Assembly: GCA_950295325.1 (NCBI GenBank)
Contig: OX485803.1
Location: forward strand, 20,956,001-21,020,000
Reading direction: 5' to 3'
Source of the DNA: Polytrichum commune
Taxonomy: Eukaryota; Streptophyta; Polytrichopsida; Polytrichales; Polytrichaceae
DNA: 64,000 nucleotides
Both the position numbers and the translations under genes were made by a program. Within the stretch, counting starts at the first letter, position 1; the number at the start of each line of letters is the position of its first letter. The notes under the pieces were generated by a model. It was not told the DNA's origin, did not search any database, and saw only the letters and a program-made list of their open reading frames with translations. Positions 35,897-47,639 of this stretch are shown piece after piece.

Positions 35897-37061
35897 AACT
35901 CAAGAAACCCTAACATTCATAGGGCGCCAATACTTACTAGAAGATCTTGAGCGCCTCCTGTTAGAACATGGGTGTTGCAGTCGCATCAGTTTCAGAAGAG
36001 AGCGTGGAGTCCGGCCTAAAAGAGTATTGACCAGGTAACTCGTTGGTTACAGACAATCAGGCGCAAGGGTGGAGTGTAGATCTAATAAGATCTATGGAAA
36101 AAACAGTGAGTTGAGGCGATTGTGACCACCGCATACAAATCAGGTTGGTCGGCTTAATGGCAGTACACCATTGTTGGCTTCGCATCAGTACATGCAAGAC
36201 AGTAGCAATGGTACAAAGCATATCTGATCAAAAAAATGGAAAGCACAATGGGTGACGGTGATAGTGACGGCTGTGTGCGATGTGGGCGCTCTACTTAAAG
36301 GATTGCTGGACATGTACCTTGAGTACCTCATTGGAGAGGTCGCACCACTACATGCAAGAGACTCTAAAACCCCAAAAATGCAGATTGTTTGCATCTTACG
36401 ATCAATGAGAAGCATGAAACCAAATGAATCCTGCAAAGAGTTACTCAATGAGGTGATCTTGTCCATGGCGCTTATCCGCATGTTTGCTCAAATCGCATCA
36501 CTTCGTGTAGCACTCTCCATTGCAGCAAAAATTTGCAGTCTCTACTGAATGAGCAGGTTACAGACAATCCTCAGGGGTGGTGGCTGTGTTTGAAAATACA
36601 CGCTCCCCGAGGGTGGTCATCTGGCATGGATGGGCGGGCGATACCGAGCACCATGGCATGAGGCATGGGCATGGGCCATCCTCGGGGGATGGTCTGGCGG
36701 ACGTGGAGGCGGGCGGCTGACTGGGCATCGGTGGCAACCGCGTGGAGGACTCCAGCATGGCGACGGACAGGCTGGCGACGGACAGGCTGGCGACAGGGGC
36801 TGCCGGGCGGAGCTCCGGCCCAGCGCGGGTCGGGGATTACAAGGATAAAAGGCCTGCCATGCTCTACCATGCCTCGAAGTCCGGGATGACATTACTACCA
36901 TTGGGTTGGGTAATGTTAGGGCATAATTACCGTCTCCTGACAAAGGGGATTGATTGATTGATTTTTTATTTTATTTTATTTTGCCATTTTTCCTTTTTTA
37001 TTTTTCATAGGGAACACAGTTTGGAATCTACTCAAGAGAGAAGTACGCTACAATATCATAT
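35897..37061. other. Non-coding stretch upstream of the MULE gene
   Basis: No convincing gene. GGTTACAGACAATC occurs twice, at about 36046 and 36555. A GC-rich block at 36600-36850 holds a 15-bp tandem GCGACGGACAGGCTG repeat near 36768-36800. AT-rich simple sequence starts at 36950. It may hold the MULE 5' flank and terminus. Confidence 0.5.
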
Positions 37062-37280
37062 GATATTTAGCGTCACTTATTATTTGGAGTTACACAGAGC
37101 TATATCTTTCTTTTTCTTTTTCTTTTTTCGGTATTGGTGTAAATTTTTTTACCAAATAAAGTTGTGTGTTCAATAACATTTGTCCAAACAACCAACTTAG
37201 CATGTGCTACTAAAATGTGAGGTATACAATAAACAAATATAGCATTGTGTAAATCCAAATAGTACATGACGCTAAATACC
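37062..37280. repeat. Fold-back (imperfect inverted repeat)
   Basis: Arms of about 46 bp (37062-37107 and 37235-37280) are inverted copies with several mismatches, both containing TATTTAGCGTCA and TTACACA. The loop is about 127 nt. It could be a small MITE or a hairpin RNA source. No clear target duplication. Confidence 0.65.
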
Positions 37281-38767
37281 ATGTTTAGTGCAGCTATTTG
37301 CATCCGTGATATTGGGTGGAGGATGAAAATGAGGATGAAACATGTTTGTTCATGCATCCAAGTTTAGGTATTTTCATCTAAAAGAGAGTAATGTCTTCCC
37401 AAAATTGGGAAGATCTTAGCAACATCGTTTGTCCAAAAAGAGGAAAATATTATATTCCCTCCCCACAAAAATGGATAGTGTTTTGAGCGATGAATTTAGC
37501 CCCAAAAGATTCACTGCTACTTAGGACCTATGTGGGTGTTTTCCGGTTCATCTTTCATGTTTTCCAACATCTACATGTTAGAGAAATGCAATGAAACTTG
37601 TAGTATGGCCACTAGAAGAAAACTTGTGTATTATGTAATCATCGTCCATGACAACTTGGCCATTGGAACTCATGGCAAAAAAATACATAAATAAATTAGG
37701 GAATTGTTAAAACCACCACGCCTTTTGTTAATGCCACCACGCTCGTGATTTGCAGTCACGTCATTTGGGATTTTACGCGCGATGTCGGAGTATCTTAAAT
37801 TAAACTAATCTCTTGGCGGGCCGGACGAGGGCCGCTATATAAACCATTTATGGCGGAGGAAGATCTTTACTATACGCGGGCCGGTTCTAGGGGGGCGGAC
37901 ATTGGTGGGGCTCACTTATGCCGTTGGCCTCATGTCTTATTTCGGGGAGCCCACCTTTAGGCTCTTGTTGGGCTAGGCGGGCTCGGTGTCTCGGTGGCTA
38001 CGTGGCTACGTGGCTAGGCGGATTAAGCAACTAAGTATAATTCCTTTCTAGGCCTACTTACTACTAAATAACTAGTTGCTTAGGCCTACTTACTACTTAA
38101 TAACTAGTTGCTTAGTCTTACTTGCTTAGTGCCCCCCCCGCCACCTAGGACCATGTAGAGACACCCCCCCACACCAGCAAGAAGCAGCAGGCTGAAAACA
38201 AAGTGTTTGTGAAACCATTACGGAGCTGAGGGACTGGTATCGGAGAATGAAGAGCCGGTGTGGCACCAGCGCAAGGCTTAAGCCAGTGAGGGACTTAAGC
38301 AGAAGCTGAGGGACCAGGGGTGGATGGTAACCAGACAGAGTTTGTGGGCGGCCACCAGGAGCGTAGAAGACAACTGGGAACGGGAACGACCATGGGAACA
38401 TGAACGGCCATTGAGGACGAGGACGGCCATCGGCCTCTGAAGTTAGCAAACCGGTTCGGGACGGCCGAACGGAGGTAGAGACGAACTGGTTTGAGCCTCG
38501 GACAGTAAATGTAAATAGGACCATTTTGAGAAGCGTAGAGGCGCGGTCCTATTGCCGTGTTTAGGAACACATGTGTAATAAAATTAGGATGAATGAAATT
38601 CCAACTAGGGTGATAGGAAAAGTTATGTACGTAGGTAGTACATATTGGACTATTTGGATTCAAACTCTATGAATTAAGACATTTAAACTCTGCTATAATT
38701 AGATTCAGTGCTAAATTTAGCCGAGCTAACATTTACAAAAATCCTAGGAAAACGTAGATTTGTGAGA
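37281..38767. other. Non-coding stretch, probably including U3 of element H
   Basis: No gene recognised. A two-copy repeat of about 43 bp occurs at 38050-38120 (core GGCCTACTTACTACT). The left end of the H LTR probably lies here but cannot be fixed without its 3' partner, which is beyond the window. Confidence 0.4.
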
Positions 38768-38768
38768 C

Positions 38769-38775
38769 TATATAA
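38769..38775 (+). promoter_or_regulatory. TATA box of element H LTR
   Basis: CTATATAAGGAGG lies upstream of the repeat-rich leader, the primer site and the H genes on the same strand. Its position suits the U3/R border of the H LTR. Confidence 0.55.
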
Positions 38776-40353
38776 GGAGGCCACTTGGGGGCCCTAATAC
38801 ACTTCATTTCATCCCGAATATTATACATGAGTGTCCGGACCTCGGACTTTGTTGAGACGTGAGGCACCCGTGGTGCAAATTAACTTGAGAGCTAAAAGAT
38901 TACTTTGAGACGTGAGGCACCCGTGGTGCAAATTAACTTGAGAGCTAGAGAATTACTTTGAGACGTGAGGCACCCGTGGTGCAAATTAATTTGAGAGCTA
39001 GAGAATTACCTTGAGACGTGAGGCACTCGTGGTGCGAACTAACATGAGAACTTGAGACGTGAGGCACCCGTGGTGCAAACTAACATGAGAGCATTCGTGA
39101 ACGCAAGGCAATCGCACTCAACCTCAAGAATTACCTACGGCTTAGGGAATTGAAGAAATTACTTTGCGGCCAAGTTATGGGTTGAAGAAGAAGGGTGTAT
39201 ACGTGCACGTTCATCGGAAACTTGGAGGATTAAGTTTACCACATTAAAAGGCTTTGCATTCACAACCTATACAAAATTATACAAAACTAAAAGTAAAGAT
39301 TGAGGGTAGGAGGATTGGCCAAGTGGCTAGTACCGGCTTACTTGGGCAAGGTGTATCGACTCGGAGATTACACCTAGACCGTGATTACCTCTTTCCAAGT
39401 GAAATCGGATTTGAGGTAATTGTAGGTGTAATCTACTTGAGTGGTACCCCAAGTCATCGAGCGCTAGGAGATGATTCAAAGGGAAGGGCTAAGCCGCCAC
39501 CTCGCCTTCACATCACCTACCTTACCACATATAGCCTAAGGAGAGAATTTCCGGTAGCCAAAGGGGGACACTCGGGAATTAAGCAAAGATTCGTAATGCC
39601 CCTCGGAATGTAGGTAAATATTAATCATACACCTTTGAGTGGTAGCGGATTATTATTCCGTGTGGACAAGAGAATCAACAAGGATTCTTTACCTTCAGGT
39701 GTTATTAGGTGATTTGGATATAGTGAGGAAATACTTATCCCTTGATACCGAACGTTTGACAAAGAATCCGATACTTGGGAACATGAGGGGATGATAAATA
39801 TTCTAAGAGAGTAAAACATTTTAGGAATTAAGTGGCTTTGACTTAGTGAGGGAGAATGCTTGTCTTATGGAGAAATTGGGCAAGATGCTTGAAGACTTGA
39901 ATGGAACGAGAGATATGTTATAAGAACTTGAATGGATAAATAGGATTGTGAATAATTTCAAACCATGAAAGATATTGTATAAGAGCGTTTCCCCTCTTAA
40001 CACTTAACCGTGACATTACACTTCTGGGAAAACATTAGCTTGAGTTCCAAGACACTTACTCAATAGGAATTCGTGAGAGAATTATTAAGAGATATTGAAC
40101 GTGCATTTACGTGTTTCCTGTTAAGGACACTTTAGGGGGACATAAACTTGTAAACTTAGATCAACTATTCCTAGAGAGTTTATAAGTACATTGAAACTAT
40201 ATTACGGGATTGAGACACAGAAGATTGCAAACACCTTCACGAGATACAGGAACTAAAGAAGATCTAATTTTGGTGGGAGTAACTTCCATGTAAACCGGTT
40301 CAGCAGCGGGTTACACCGTCTAAGGCTGGAAGGTTGAAGGTGGCCTCCCAACA
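38776..40353 (+). mobile_element. Element H 5' LTR (R-U5 part) up to the primer site
   Basis: This non-coding region ends CCTCCCAACA, a CA terminus three bases before a primer site. It holds the 53-bp hairpin repeats at 38854-39090. The LTR start is not identified, because the 3' LTR lies beyond 64000. Short open frames here (e.g. 39254-39613) do not resemble proteins. Confidence 0.6.
38854..39090 (+). repeat. Five tandem 53-bp hairpin repeats in the H leader
   Basis: Units start GAGACGTGAGGC at 38854, 38907, 38960, 39013 and 39054 (spacings 53, 53, 53 and 41). Each holds GCACCCGTGGTGC, a perfect 5-bp stem with a CGT loop; the fourth unit reads GCACTCGTGGTGC, which keeps a G-U pair. Confidence 0.9.
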
Positions 40354-40356
40354 TTT

Positions 40357-40375
40357 TGGCGACCATGCTGGGGAA
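40357..40375 (+). other. Primer binding site of element H
   Basis: TGGCGACCATGCTGGGGAA, three bases after the presumed LTR end. It starts TGG as all primer sites do and resembles the TGGCG...GGGGA sites of Athila/Tat elements rather than the iMet site of the chromoviruses. The tRNA was not identified. Confidence 0.65.
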
Positions 40376-40462
40376 ACGCCACATGGACGTTACACTTGCC
40401 TAGATTAGATATAAAAATTACAACATATTGTCTTGGGAGAAAGAGCTGGATGGCAGGAAACA

Positions 40463-41077
40463 ATGGAGAATTTGTATTACTTATACAACAGGAGACGCCA
40501 ACGAGAGGCGAATGAGCAACGTAAGTGGGCAGAAACATTTGGACCGCGGAAACAAGACCGGATAGAAAGAGCTGTGCAACGGAGACTTGAACAATTCAAT
40601 CTACGAGGATTCATTTTGCAAGGACGAGAAGAAGGAATCGAAGAAGAGAACTCGGAACAACAAGGGATTTTGGACATAGGAAAATGGCCATGGGATTACC
40701 CAAAGTATGGTACAAGTAAAAGTGATTTGAGGAAATGGGACGGAACCAAGAAATTTCACGATCTTATGTGGGATATGCAGAAGATCTACGAAGATAAGAT
40801 TTGGCAACTATTTAGAGAAAAGGAGATAGGTTTTACATATCGATCACAATTTGAAAGGAATATTGACGAGTTACCTGAGGAACTGCAAGCAATGATTTTC
40901 TCCAAGGTTTGGAACGACGGAAAGGAAGGTGTCGGCGCCTATGATCTAGGAACAACCAGACATAGAGGTTACCATTACAAGCAAGAAGGGTTGTTATATG
41001 ATTTGTATGTTAAGAAGATATTTTTACCTCTGTATGGTGGTTTGAACGGTAGGGTGGGAAAACAGGAGTCCGACTAG
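40463..41077 (+). CDS. Element H ORF1, unknown protein (204 aa)
   Basis: An open frame between the primer site and gag, on the same strand as the H polyprotein, starting at ATG 40463. The product is highly charged, with an Arg/Gln-rich N-terminal half (NRRRQREANEQRKWAE), probable helices, and a Tyr-rich end (YDLGTTRHRGYHYKQEG). No known domain, membrane segment or signal peptide is seen. Some very large plant Tat-clade elements (Ogre) also carry an extra ORF before gag, so the position fits an accessory retrotransposon protein, but I see no sequence relation. It could also be leader sequence that happens to be open; its clean length argues mildly against that. Confidence 0.55.
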   Translation: MENLYYLYNRRRQREANEQRKWAETFGPRKQDRIERAVQRRLEQFNLRGFILQGREEGIEEENSEQQGILDIGKWPWDYPKYGTSKSDLRKWDGTKKFHDLMWDMQKIYEDKIWQLFREKEIGFTYRSQFERNIDELPEELQAMIFSKVWNDGKEGVGAYDLGTTRHRGYHYKQEGLLYDLYVKKIFLPLYGGLNGRVGKQESD

Positions 41078-41220
41078 AAGCAATACAAAAATAAACAAGG
41101 CAAGGAGAACTTAACTCCAAGTGAATCATCCATAGGCAAACAGGTAAAGTACGGATGCATTGAGGCGTCAGTGCTGGAGGCCGGCCAAGACATGATCCCG
41201 AAACACTCTCAGTAGCGTAC

Positions 41221-41241
41221 ATGGTTGACCATGAGGACATA
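41221..41241 (+). CDS. Element H Gag-Pol, first seven codons
   Basis: ATG at 41221 begins a frame (MVDHEDI) that is cut at 41241 by element G. When G and one ACATA copy are removed, the frame passes directly into the Gag frame at 51109. The nearest upstream in-frame stop is a TGA about 60 bp before, and this is the only ATG after it, so it is the likely native start. Confidence 0.75.
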
Positions 41242-42213
41242 TGTCGCAACCCTTGCTAGCTCCCTTAACAATCTTGCCAATTTTTGTTTCTAGCAAAGGT
41301 TACGAGCGCTAACCATTCGCATTCCGCCATGCTAATGGATAGCTCCTCTTACCCCGGACCAATAGTTCATAGGAGGGAACCAACCCTCCTACTTTGCTTT
41401 CGGGACTCACCCCTTAATCGGTAACCCATTTCCCCAATGTGGACTTCCATCCATGGAAGTCCAATCCTATGTTGATCATTGCGTTGCCGGAGCAACACTA
41501 CAACAACCCGAACCATACTAGGCAACTATGGCCTCACAATAGGCCAAAGCCCATGGAGGCCTTGCCGTTCGGCCTCGGGTGGGTGACGCCACACCACCTC
41601 ACCCATATAAGCCTCTAGGACTTCACGCGGGGCCCCTACCCCACCGTCAACCAACCTCTTGTCTCTCTACCAAGAGTTGGGGCCAAGTGGACATTTTCCT
41701 TTAGCTGCTGGGCCTAGAACCCCCTAGCAGCTTCAGACCATCATAACTTCCTTTTATGATGTCTGATCATAACAACCAACCACTCCATCTTCATCTACGC
41801 TTCACGTAGATGCCGATGGACTCCTCACTTGCCCCATTCGGACAAGTATTGAGGACGTTATGCCTGTTTGAACCTTGGCAGTCCCGGGAATCACTCCCAG
41901 GCACTGCTGTAGCAGGGCGCTGTCCCGGGACAGCGCCCCACTCAAATGGCCATAACTCCTAGCTCACACCTCCGATTGAGGTGTTCTTGAGCTTTCTAGA
42001 ATCACCACGCCATGAGCTACGCATAACTCATGGCCTTACCCTTGTGCCTCCTAGTCTTCGTGGGTGGGAGGCGTTCCCAACGCCTGGGGCCCTCACCCAC
42101 ACTAGGATCACTTGGGCCCTCTCACCAACGGCGCCACAAGTCCCGGGTGTCACTCCGGGGTCCCCCTTGTGCCCATGGTGTTTCGGGCACTCCTCATGGA
42201 GAGGTGCGCGACA
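41242..42213 (-). repeat. Element G 3' LTR (972 bp)
   Basis: TGTCGCAACCC to GGTGCGCGACA, followed by the polypurine-tract sequence. Confidence 0.94.
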
Positions 42214-42566
42214 CTCACCCCCACCAAACGGAGTCGATGCCCTCATCGACTATAGTCGTAGTCGGCACACCAATTCTCAAGTTGCCATCCTCTATGGTGC
42301 GGCATTGTGTTTACCTTAGGGCGTGACCCCCACAATGCATCTTCAAATTTGGCATAGTCCCAAAGGTGTCGTTCCTAGGTGGTCCGTTAGCGACCTTGGA
42401 TCTCTCCTCCAAGGACCTAACCTACACTAGACCCACCTACTTTGGGACTCACTTGGGTTGCCCCTCCTTTGGGGCCTCCCCCATTAGGCTCCACTAGCCT
42501 AACGTGACACATCTAGGCGAGACCTCAACGCTTCCACTAAGTTGTCTCGGTTGCAACTCCGAGATG
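42214..42566 (-). other. Element G 3' untranslated region, first part
   Basis: Homologous to 3493-3850. Interrupted by element I1 after AGATG and resumed at 45408-45868. No gene. Confidence 0.75.
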
Positions 42567-45402
42567 TGTGGTACTTTTGGGCCACCCCCTTTCGAGGGAG
42601 CCTAAAAGTATCACACAAGCCCTTCGGTGAAGGTGGCCTGCATTTGCAGGCGCCCAAGCCGAACCCGGATGATAGGTGTATAACGTGAGTAGTTAGATTT
42701 TTAAGGGAGATTAAATATGCGTCGTAGTACCTCCGGAGGTTAGGCCTTAGTTTTTTACTAGTGTGGCTTTAAACTCCACTAACCAATTTCATATCTAGTT
42801 CTAACCTTAACCTACAACCTATTCTACGCGCAGACGCACCAGCCTTGAAACCAAGGCAATCCTAATTTGTGAATTGGGATGGTTCTGATACACCCAACCG
42901 GGTGTGACTCATACCACCCTAACTCAACGAACGGAATAACGACAATTTGATGGACCATTCAATTCTTCCTATTTCTTTATTTATTTCTATTTAGTTTTCT
43001 AAGCGGGGGAACTTGGCCTAAGTCCCACCCTTCACACAAATTCCTTCTTAATTACTTACTTTTGTTTGCACGTCCTAACTCACTACATTAACATATTAGG
43101 CATCACCCCTTACCTCGGGTCTCTTGCCAACAAGGGTTTACGATTTATTTTGTATGTTTTGATTGTTAAATGTGTTTACACTGGATAGACCACGAAATGC
43201 AACTCAATGGGACCAGGGTGACGGGCGACCTGTAGGTTCAACCTGTTGCGCAATCTTCATAAATTGGGGCCATTACTCCCAATCTATGGGGCCAACAACA
43301 TAATAGTGGATTCGCGGGTCATTAACCCCACCTTTCCACCAACAACATTCAGAGTGGTCGTGTCGGTGATTAATCCGACTTACCACACACGAAACTTGCT
43401 AATAAATGAAGCTACTACCACAAAACATACCAAGGGCCCCGAAAACAATGGAATTGGGTACTCCCTTGGCGGTCAAGTGGTCAAGCCACTTGACCTTACG
43501 GGATAGGTGAGTGGGTTTAGAAATGCGTACCTTAGCCGTGCTCACTCCAATCCTAAATGGAAGGCTTAAGGTTAGTTAATTTACCTCAATTTTCCTCGGT
43601 TGATTTGGGCTTGATGTAGGCCGAGCCGCTACCTCCTTCCTTGCTCCACTTTCCGAGCGTCGACCTTGCCTCCTTCTTTGTAACTAGTTTGGTAGTAAGC
43701 GTACCTTAGTTAACAATTAAAATATAAAGTGTTATTCTGCCCTGTAATTTAATCCTAAGCATAATATTTATACTTAGTGCACCAAATTATCTTTCCAATG
43801 ATCTAAAAATCACTCTAATCGGATAAGAAATGCAAAAGTTATGAGGGTTGGAAGTGTGAGGTCGATTCAACCGACCCTTCCAACCCACCTATCTACCTTC
43901 TAACTTCAAGAATTCATAGCACATTCCTTACTACTTGGATCTAGGCTTTCCTTATACCATTGGAAAGCTATGAACAAGCTCTAACTAGAAAAATTATGAC
44001 ATTAGCAGGTTAAGCTAATAGAAATTCAGCGGACTCCTTGTAACACAGCAGTCAATCAAGAAGGCTTAAACTATGTATCTCGCCTTCAACAATTCATATC
44101 TAATTCAAATCTTAGTCAAATCAAACGTTCTATATGACCCTGCAGAGATATTAAAAATATGTATTTGATAAAAATATGTGATTAGAAAGGTAAGCCGAAG
44201 TGAACCCAGCCGGTCCTCTGTAATGCAGCAGTCAACCAAAAGTTCTCAAACTATGTGTCCCATCTTGCACAATTCATATCTAATTCAAATCATGCTCAAA
44301 TCAAATGTTCTAAGCCATTTTGGAAAGCTACACAAAAGTTCTACTTGGGAAAAATATAATTTCTTGGAATTAAAATTCCTATTGGGCTCGCAGGTCTGAT
44401 CCAGCAGCCGCTACCCACAAGACCACCCAGTTTTTCTACTCCATCTTTGAAAATCCATAACTAATTGTCATCTCAACCAAATCACAAATGGGAAACGGCT
44501 ATGGATAGCTATATGAAATCTCTCTAAGAGAAAAATGATAAGTATCTTGTTCTAGCTTTTGAACTAAGCCTTCAGGGCATTGGCAGATGAGGTCTATAAT
44601 GCCTCTACTCAAAACTCTACCATCCAACCTACCTCTACAAAAGAAGGAATAATTTTGTTGGTGTGTTAATAAACACACAACCTAACTAGGAGAGAGAGTA
44701 GAGGAGGTTCTCAAGCCTTTCTTTTAGACCATTGAGAATACATGCTAAAGGATTTTTCCTAACTACATTGAAGCAGGGCTTCGCCCAAAAACTAGAGAAA
44801 GAGAGAGAGCTACAAGGTGGAAGGAGGGGTTTTTAAACCCTCTCACAAAAGGGTTGGACCCCTCCTCCACCGGATCCATTTTTCAAACCCTTTCCCGAAA
44901 TTTTGGCTCGGGGGTTTTCCCGGTTGAGGTTGCCATCCTCTCGCCGAGGTGGCTCCGACAAAAAACCTTTAGAAATCTTTCTAATTTTTCCGCCATCAAG
45001 TTGGCCAGGGGGCAAGTGGGCAAGTATCCCCCTTGCTCTCTTTCTTTTTTGTCTTCAAAATTCTTCACGCCGATTTTATCTTCTTACGTAAAACACCTCC
45101 AATAGTCTTGTGTGCCTCACACTAACTAATAAACTAACACTTGCTTAGCTAGCATCTACTAACATTTGCTTAATAACTAGCATCTACTAATATTTGCTTA
45201 GCTAGTTGTTTTTACTAGCTAGCACATTTTTTCTACTTTGCTATCTTCTAGCACTACTTAGTTTCATTTTGACCTTCCTTCTTCTAGGCTAAATGCTAAA
45301 TGAACTAATTTTCCCTAAATTCCCTATCAATTCTAACTTTTAATGCTAACATTCTAACTAAAAGTGATCCCGCAGAGTGGTGGACCACTCAAAGGGTTCA
45401 CA
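42567..45402. mobile_element. Element I copy 1 (2836 bp, non-coding, TG...CA)
   Basis: Begins TGTGGTAC, ends GGTTCACA, flanked by the duplication AGATG (42562-42566 and 45403-45407). No protein is encoded. It starts with a 49-nt hairpin (TGTGGTACTTTTGGGC against GCCTAAAAGTATCACA) and holds about four units of a 180-bp repeat (43820-44540). TG/CA ends and a 5-bp duplication fit an LTR retroelement, most simply a solo LTR. The second copy at 57407-60242 has the same length and appears identical. Confidence 0.88.
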
Positions 45403-45407
45403 AGATG

Positions 45408-45868
45408 GCTTTCCATTGTTAAGCCACGCCTCGATCGTACGGGGGTGATGCCAAGTCCCGCCCGACTCGATTCCCACTTTGCTCTTTCGAGACATGGGTT
45501 CATGACTCCCATGCGCCAACTCTCGTTAGCTCGCGGGTAGCACTTTTATGAGCACGCGCCATCACCTTGTCCCCGCCCGGACAAGCCCACAACTAAGAAG
45601 TTTCTTGGTTTTATCCAAGGCCCCTCGAAGCCATGGCCCCCAATTACTCGGCTTACCCAACCTAGTTTGGCATATCTATTTCCCCTCTTCCATTAACCAA
45701 GCACAAGTACAAGACTAGGACCTCATCTCATACTTTTCTCTTTGCACCACTAAAGTTTGGACTTTATTCCCTCAAGCCAAAGAACAAGTTAATGTTGTGG
45801 AGCAATTAGCCTCGAAGCTAAGTGTGCTACTAGCGTCTCTCCCCCACTAAAGGAGATTGATGTCCTCA
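45408..45868 (-). other. Element G 3' untranslated region, second part
   Basis: Continuation after element I1. Non-coding, homologous to 3850-4307. Confidence 0.72.
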
Positions 45869-47639
45869 TCAATGCCTACGCTTCATTTTATTGAAATGTC
45901 TAGCCTTAATTTCTTCAAAGTGCTTTACCAATTCCTTGCCGTTCATCATGTCTCTTGCCGCCACCCAAACGGCTTCTTTCTCATGGTATCCTCACCATTT
46001 CACCAAGTACTCCTTTGTACATTTTCTTTCATTTTCACTTGGGCTTCCTACACTTGAGGATGCCCTCTTACCTCATGTTCCAAATGACCTCCACAAGGTT
46101 GGGACGTGGCCTAATCACTTGCTTGTGATCGGGCCACAAGGTGTCGCCCTAAAATGACTTTCGTAATGAGACATGAAATGTCGGATGCACTTTGATGTCC
46201 GGCGGTAATTCCAACTTATACATGTCCTTGAACACTTGTTCCACAATGGAAAACGAAGCTCCAATTTTGGACATGAACTCTTGGAGCGAGGCCTTCCGGC
46301 TAAGTGAAGTTGTTCACATTCAACAACACCTTTTGGCCCACCTCATTCTCCACTTCGCGTCTTCCGGCATTTACTAGCACTCCGTAGCACCTTCGGGCTT
46401 TCTCCACCAACAACTTGGTCATCTCCAAGACTTGTTTACCATCCTTGGCCAAGTCCTCACCATCTTGGTTGAACTCTAGTGTTGAATGTGCCCCCTCGAG
46501 AGCTAGGTTAATAGGTTGGAGCGCATCCACTCCATAAGCCACCACCAAAGACCACCCCTTGGTAGCCAAGTGCGTGGCTACATTGCAATTACACTCCGCT
46601 CGACCCACATAGTCCGCCCAATCTCCTTGGTCCGCCCCCACCAAGTTCCTCAAGTATTGCTTCAAGTCTCCATTCACATGCTTTGTTTTCCCATCCATTT
46701 GGGAATACACGGCCGTGCTAAACCTTAGTTTCAATACAACCTCCTTAGAGAAATGCATTGAAAATGCACTTGTGAACTTTGGATCTTGATCCCACACAAT
46801 CACTCTTGGCAACCCGTGGTGCCTCAACCATCCTTTGAGAAAAGGCTATGCGGTCTCCAACGCGGTGGCGGTTCCCACAATCGGCACCATGTGTGCCAAC
46901 TTGGCAAACCACTCTACCATCAACAAGATGGCATCATACCCATGTGACTCCGGCAAACTTGTGATCAAGTCCATGCACATACGATGCCATGGCGCCGACG
47001 GGATAGGCAACGGTTGCAAGAAACCGCCTTGCTTTTGGTAAGAGGCTCGGTTCACTTTGCACTTTGATTCAAGCCTTCACAAAGTGGGTTATATCCTCCG
47101 TTATGCACCGCCAATGGTATCTCTTTGACACCATTCTATGGTGGTTTTATTTTTCTCGTCTATGGCCGGCAATAGGACTATCACATTCCTCCTTCAAAAC
47201 CGATAGCCTCAACTTGCCTTGTGGCACATACACCCAACTTTGCTTGCACTTGAACAATCCGTCCACCAACTTAACCTCTTTAAGCTCACCTAAAAGCTTT
47301 TGTGCTTTGGGGTAGTTAATTTACCCCTCCCGTATCTTGCATCACAAGTTTCCTTCGCCGGCACACATTAGCCACAAGGTTTGGATGGTTCTCATTGCTT
47401 GGAACTCTTTCCGTCTACTTAGCGCATCCGGCACCACATTTCCACGGTCCGGTTTGTGGACCAAATCCACCTTCATAAGCGCCAAGCTATCATGCCAACG
47501 CAATGATTTGGCGCTCACTTGCGCTTGTATGTCAAAATACTTTTAGGACACATTGTCCTTGTAGACCTTTACTTTGTGCGACCCCAACTAGTGTCGCCAC
47601 ATCTTCAAGCAATACACTACGCAAAGAAGTTCTTTGTCA

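Noticed and set aside
36571-36943. Overlapping open frames in the GC-rich block
   Set aside because: High GC removes stop codons by chance, and short tandem repeats and three overlapping frames argue against a gene.
38854-39090. Possible CRISPR-like array (direct repeats with palindromic cores)
   Set aside because: The spacers between the cores are themselves repeated, not unique, and the setting is a plant retrotransposon leader. It is a simple tandem repeat.
39254-39613. 119-codon frame in the H leader
   Set aside because: It lies in presumed LTR sequence before the primer site, starts without clear context and resembles nothing known.
43200-43260. tRNA-like T-arm (TGTAGGTTCAACCTGT) in element I
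   Set aside because: No acceptor stem, anticodon arm or box spacing could be assembled around it.
43246-43506. 86-codon frame present in both copies of element I
   Set aside because: It is conserved only because the two copies are identical, with no domain or codon signal.
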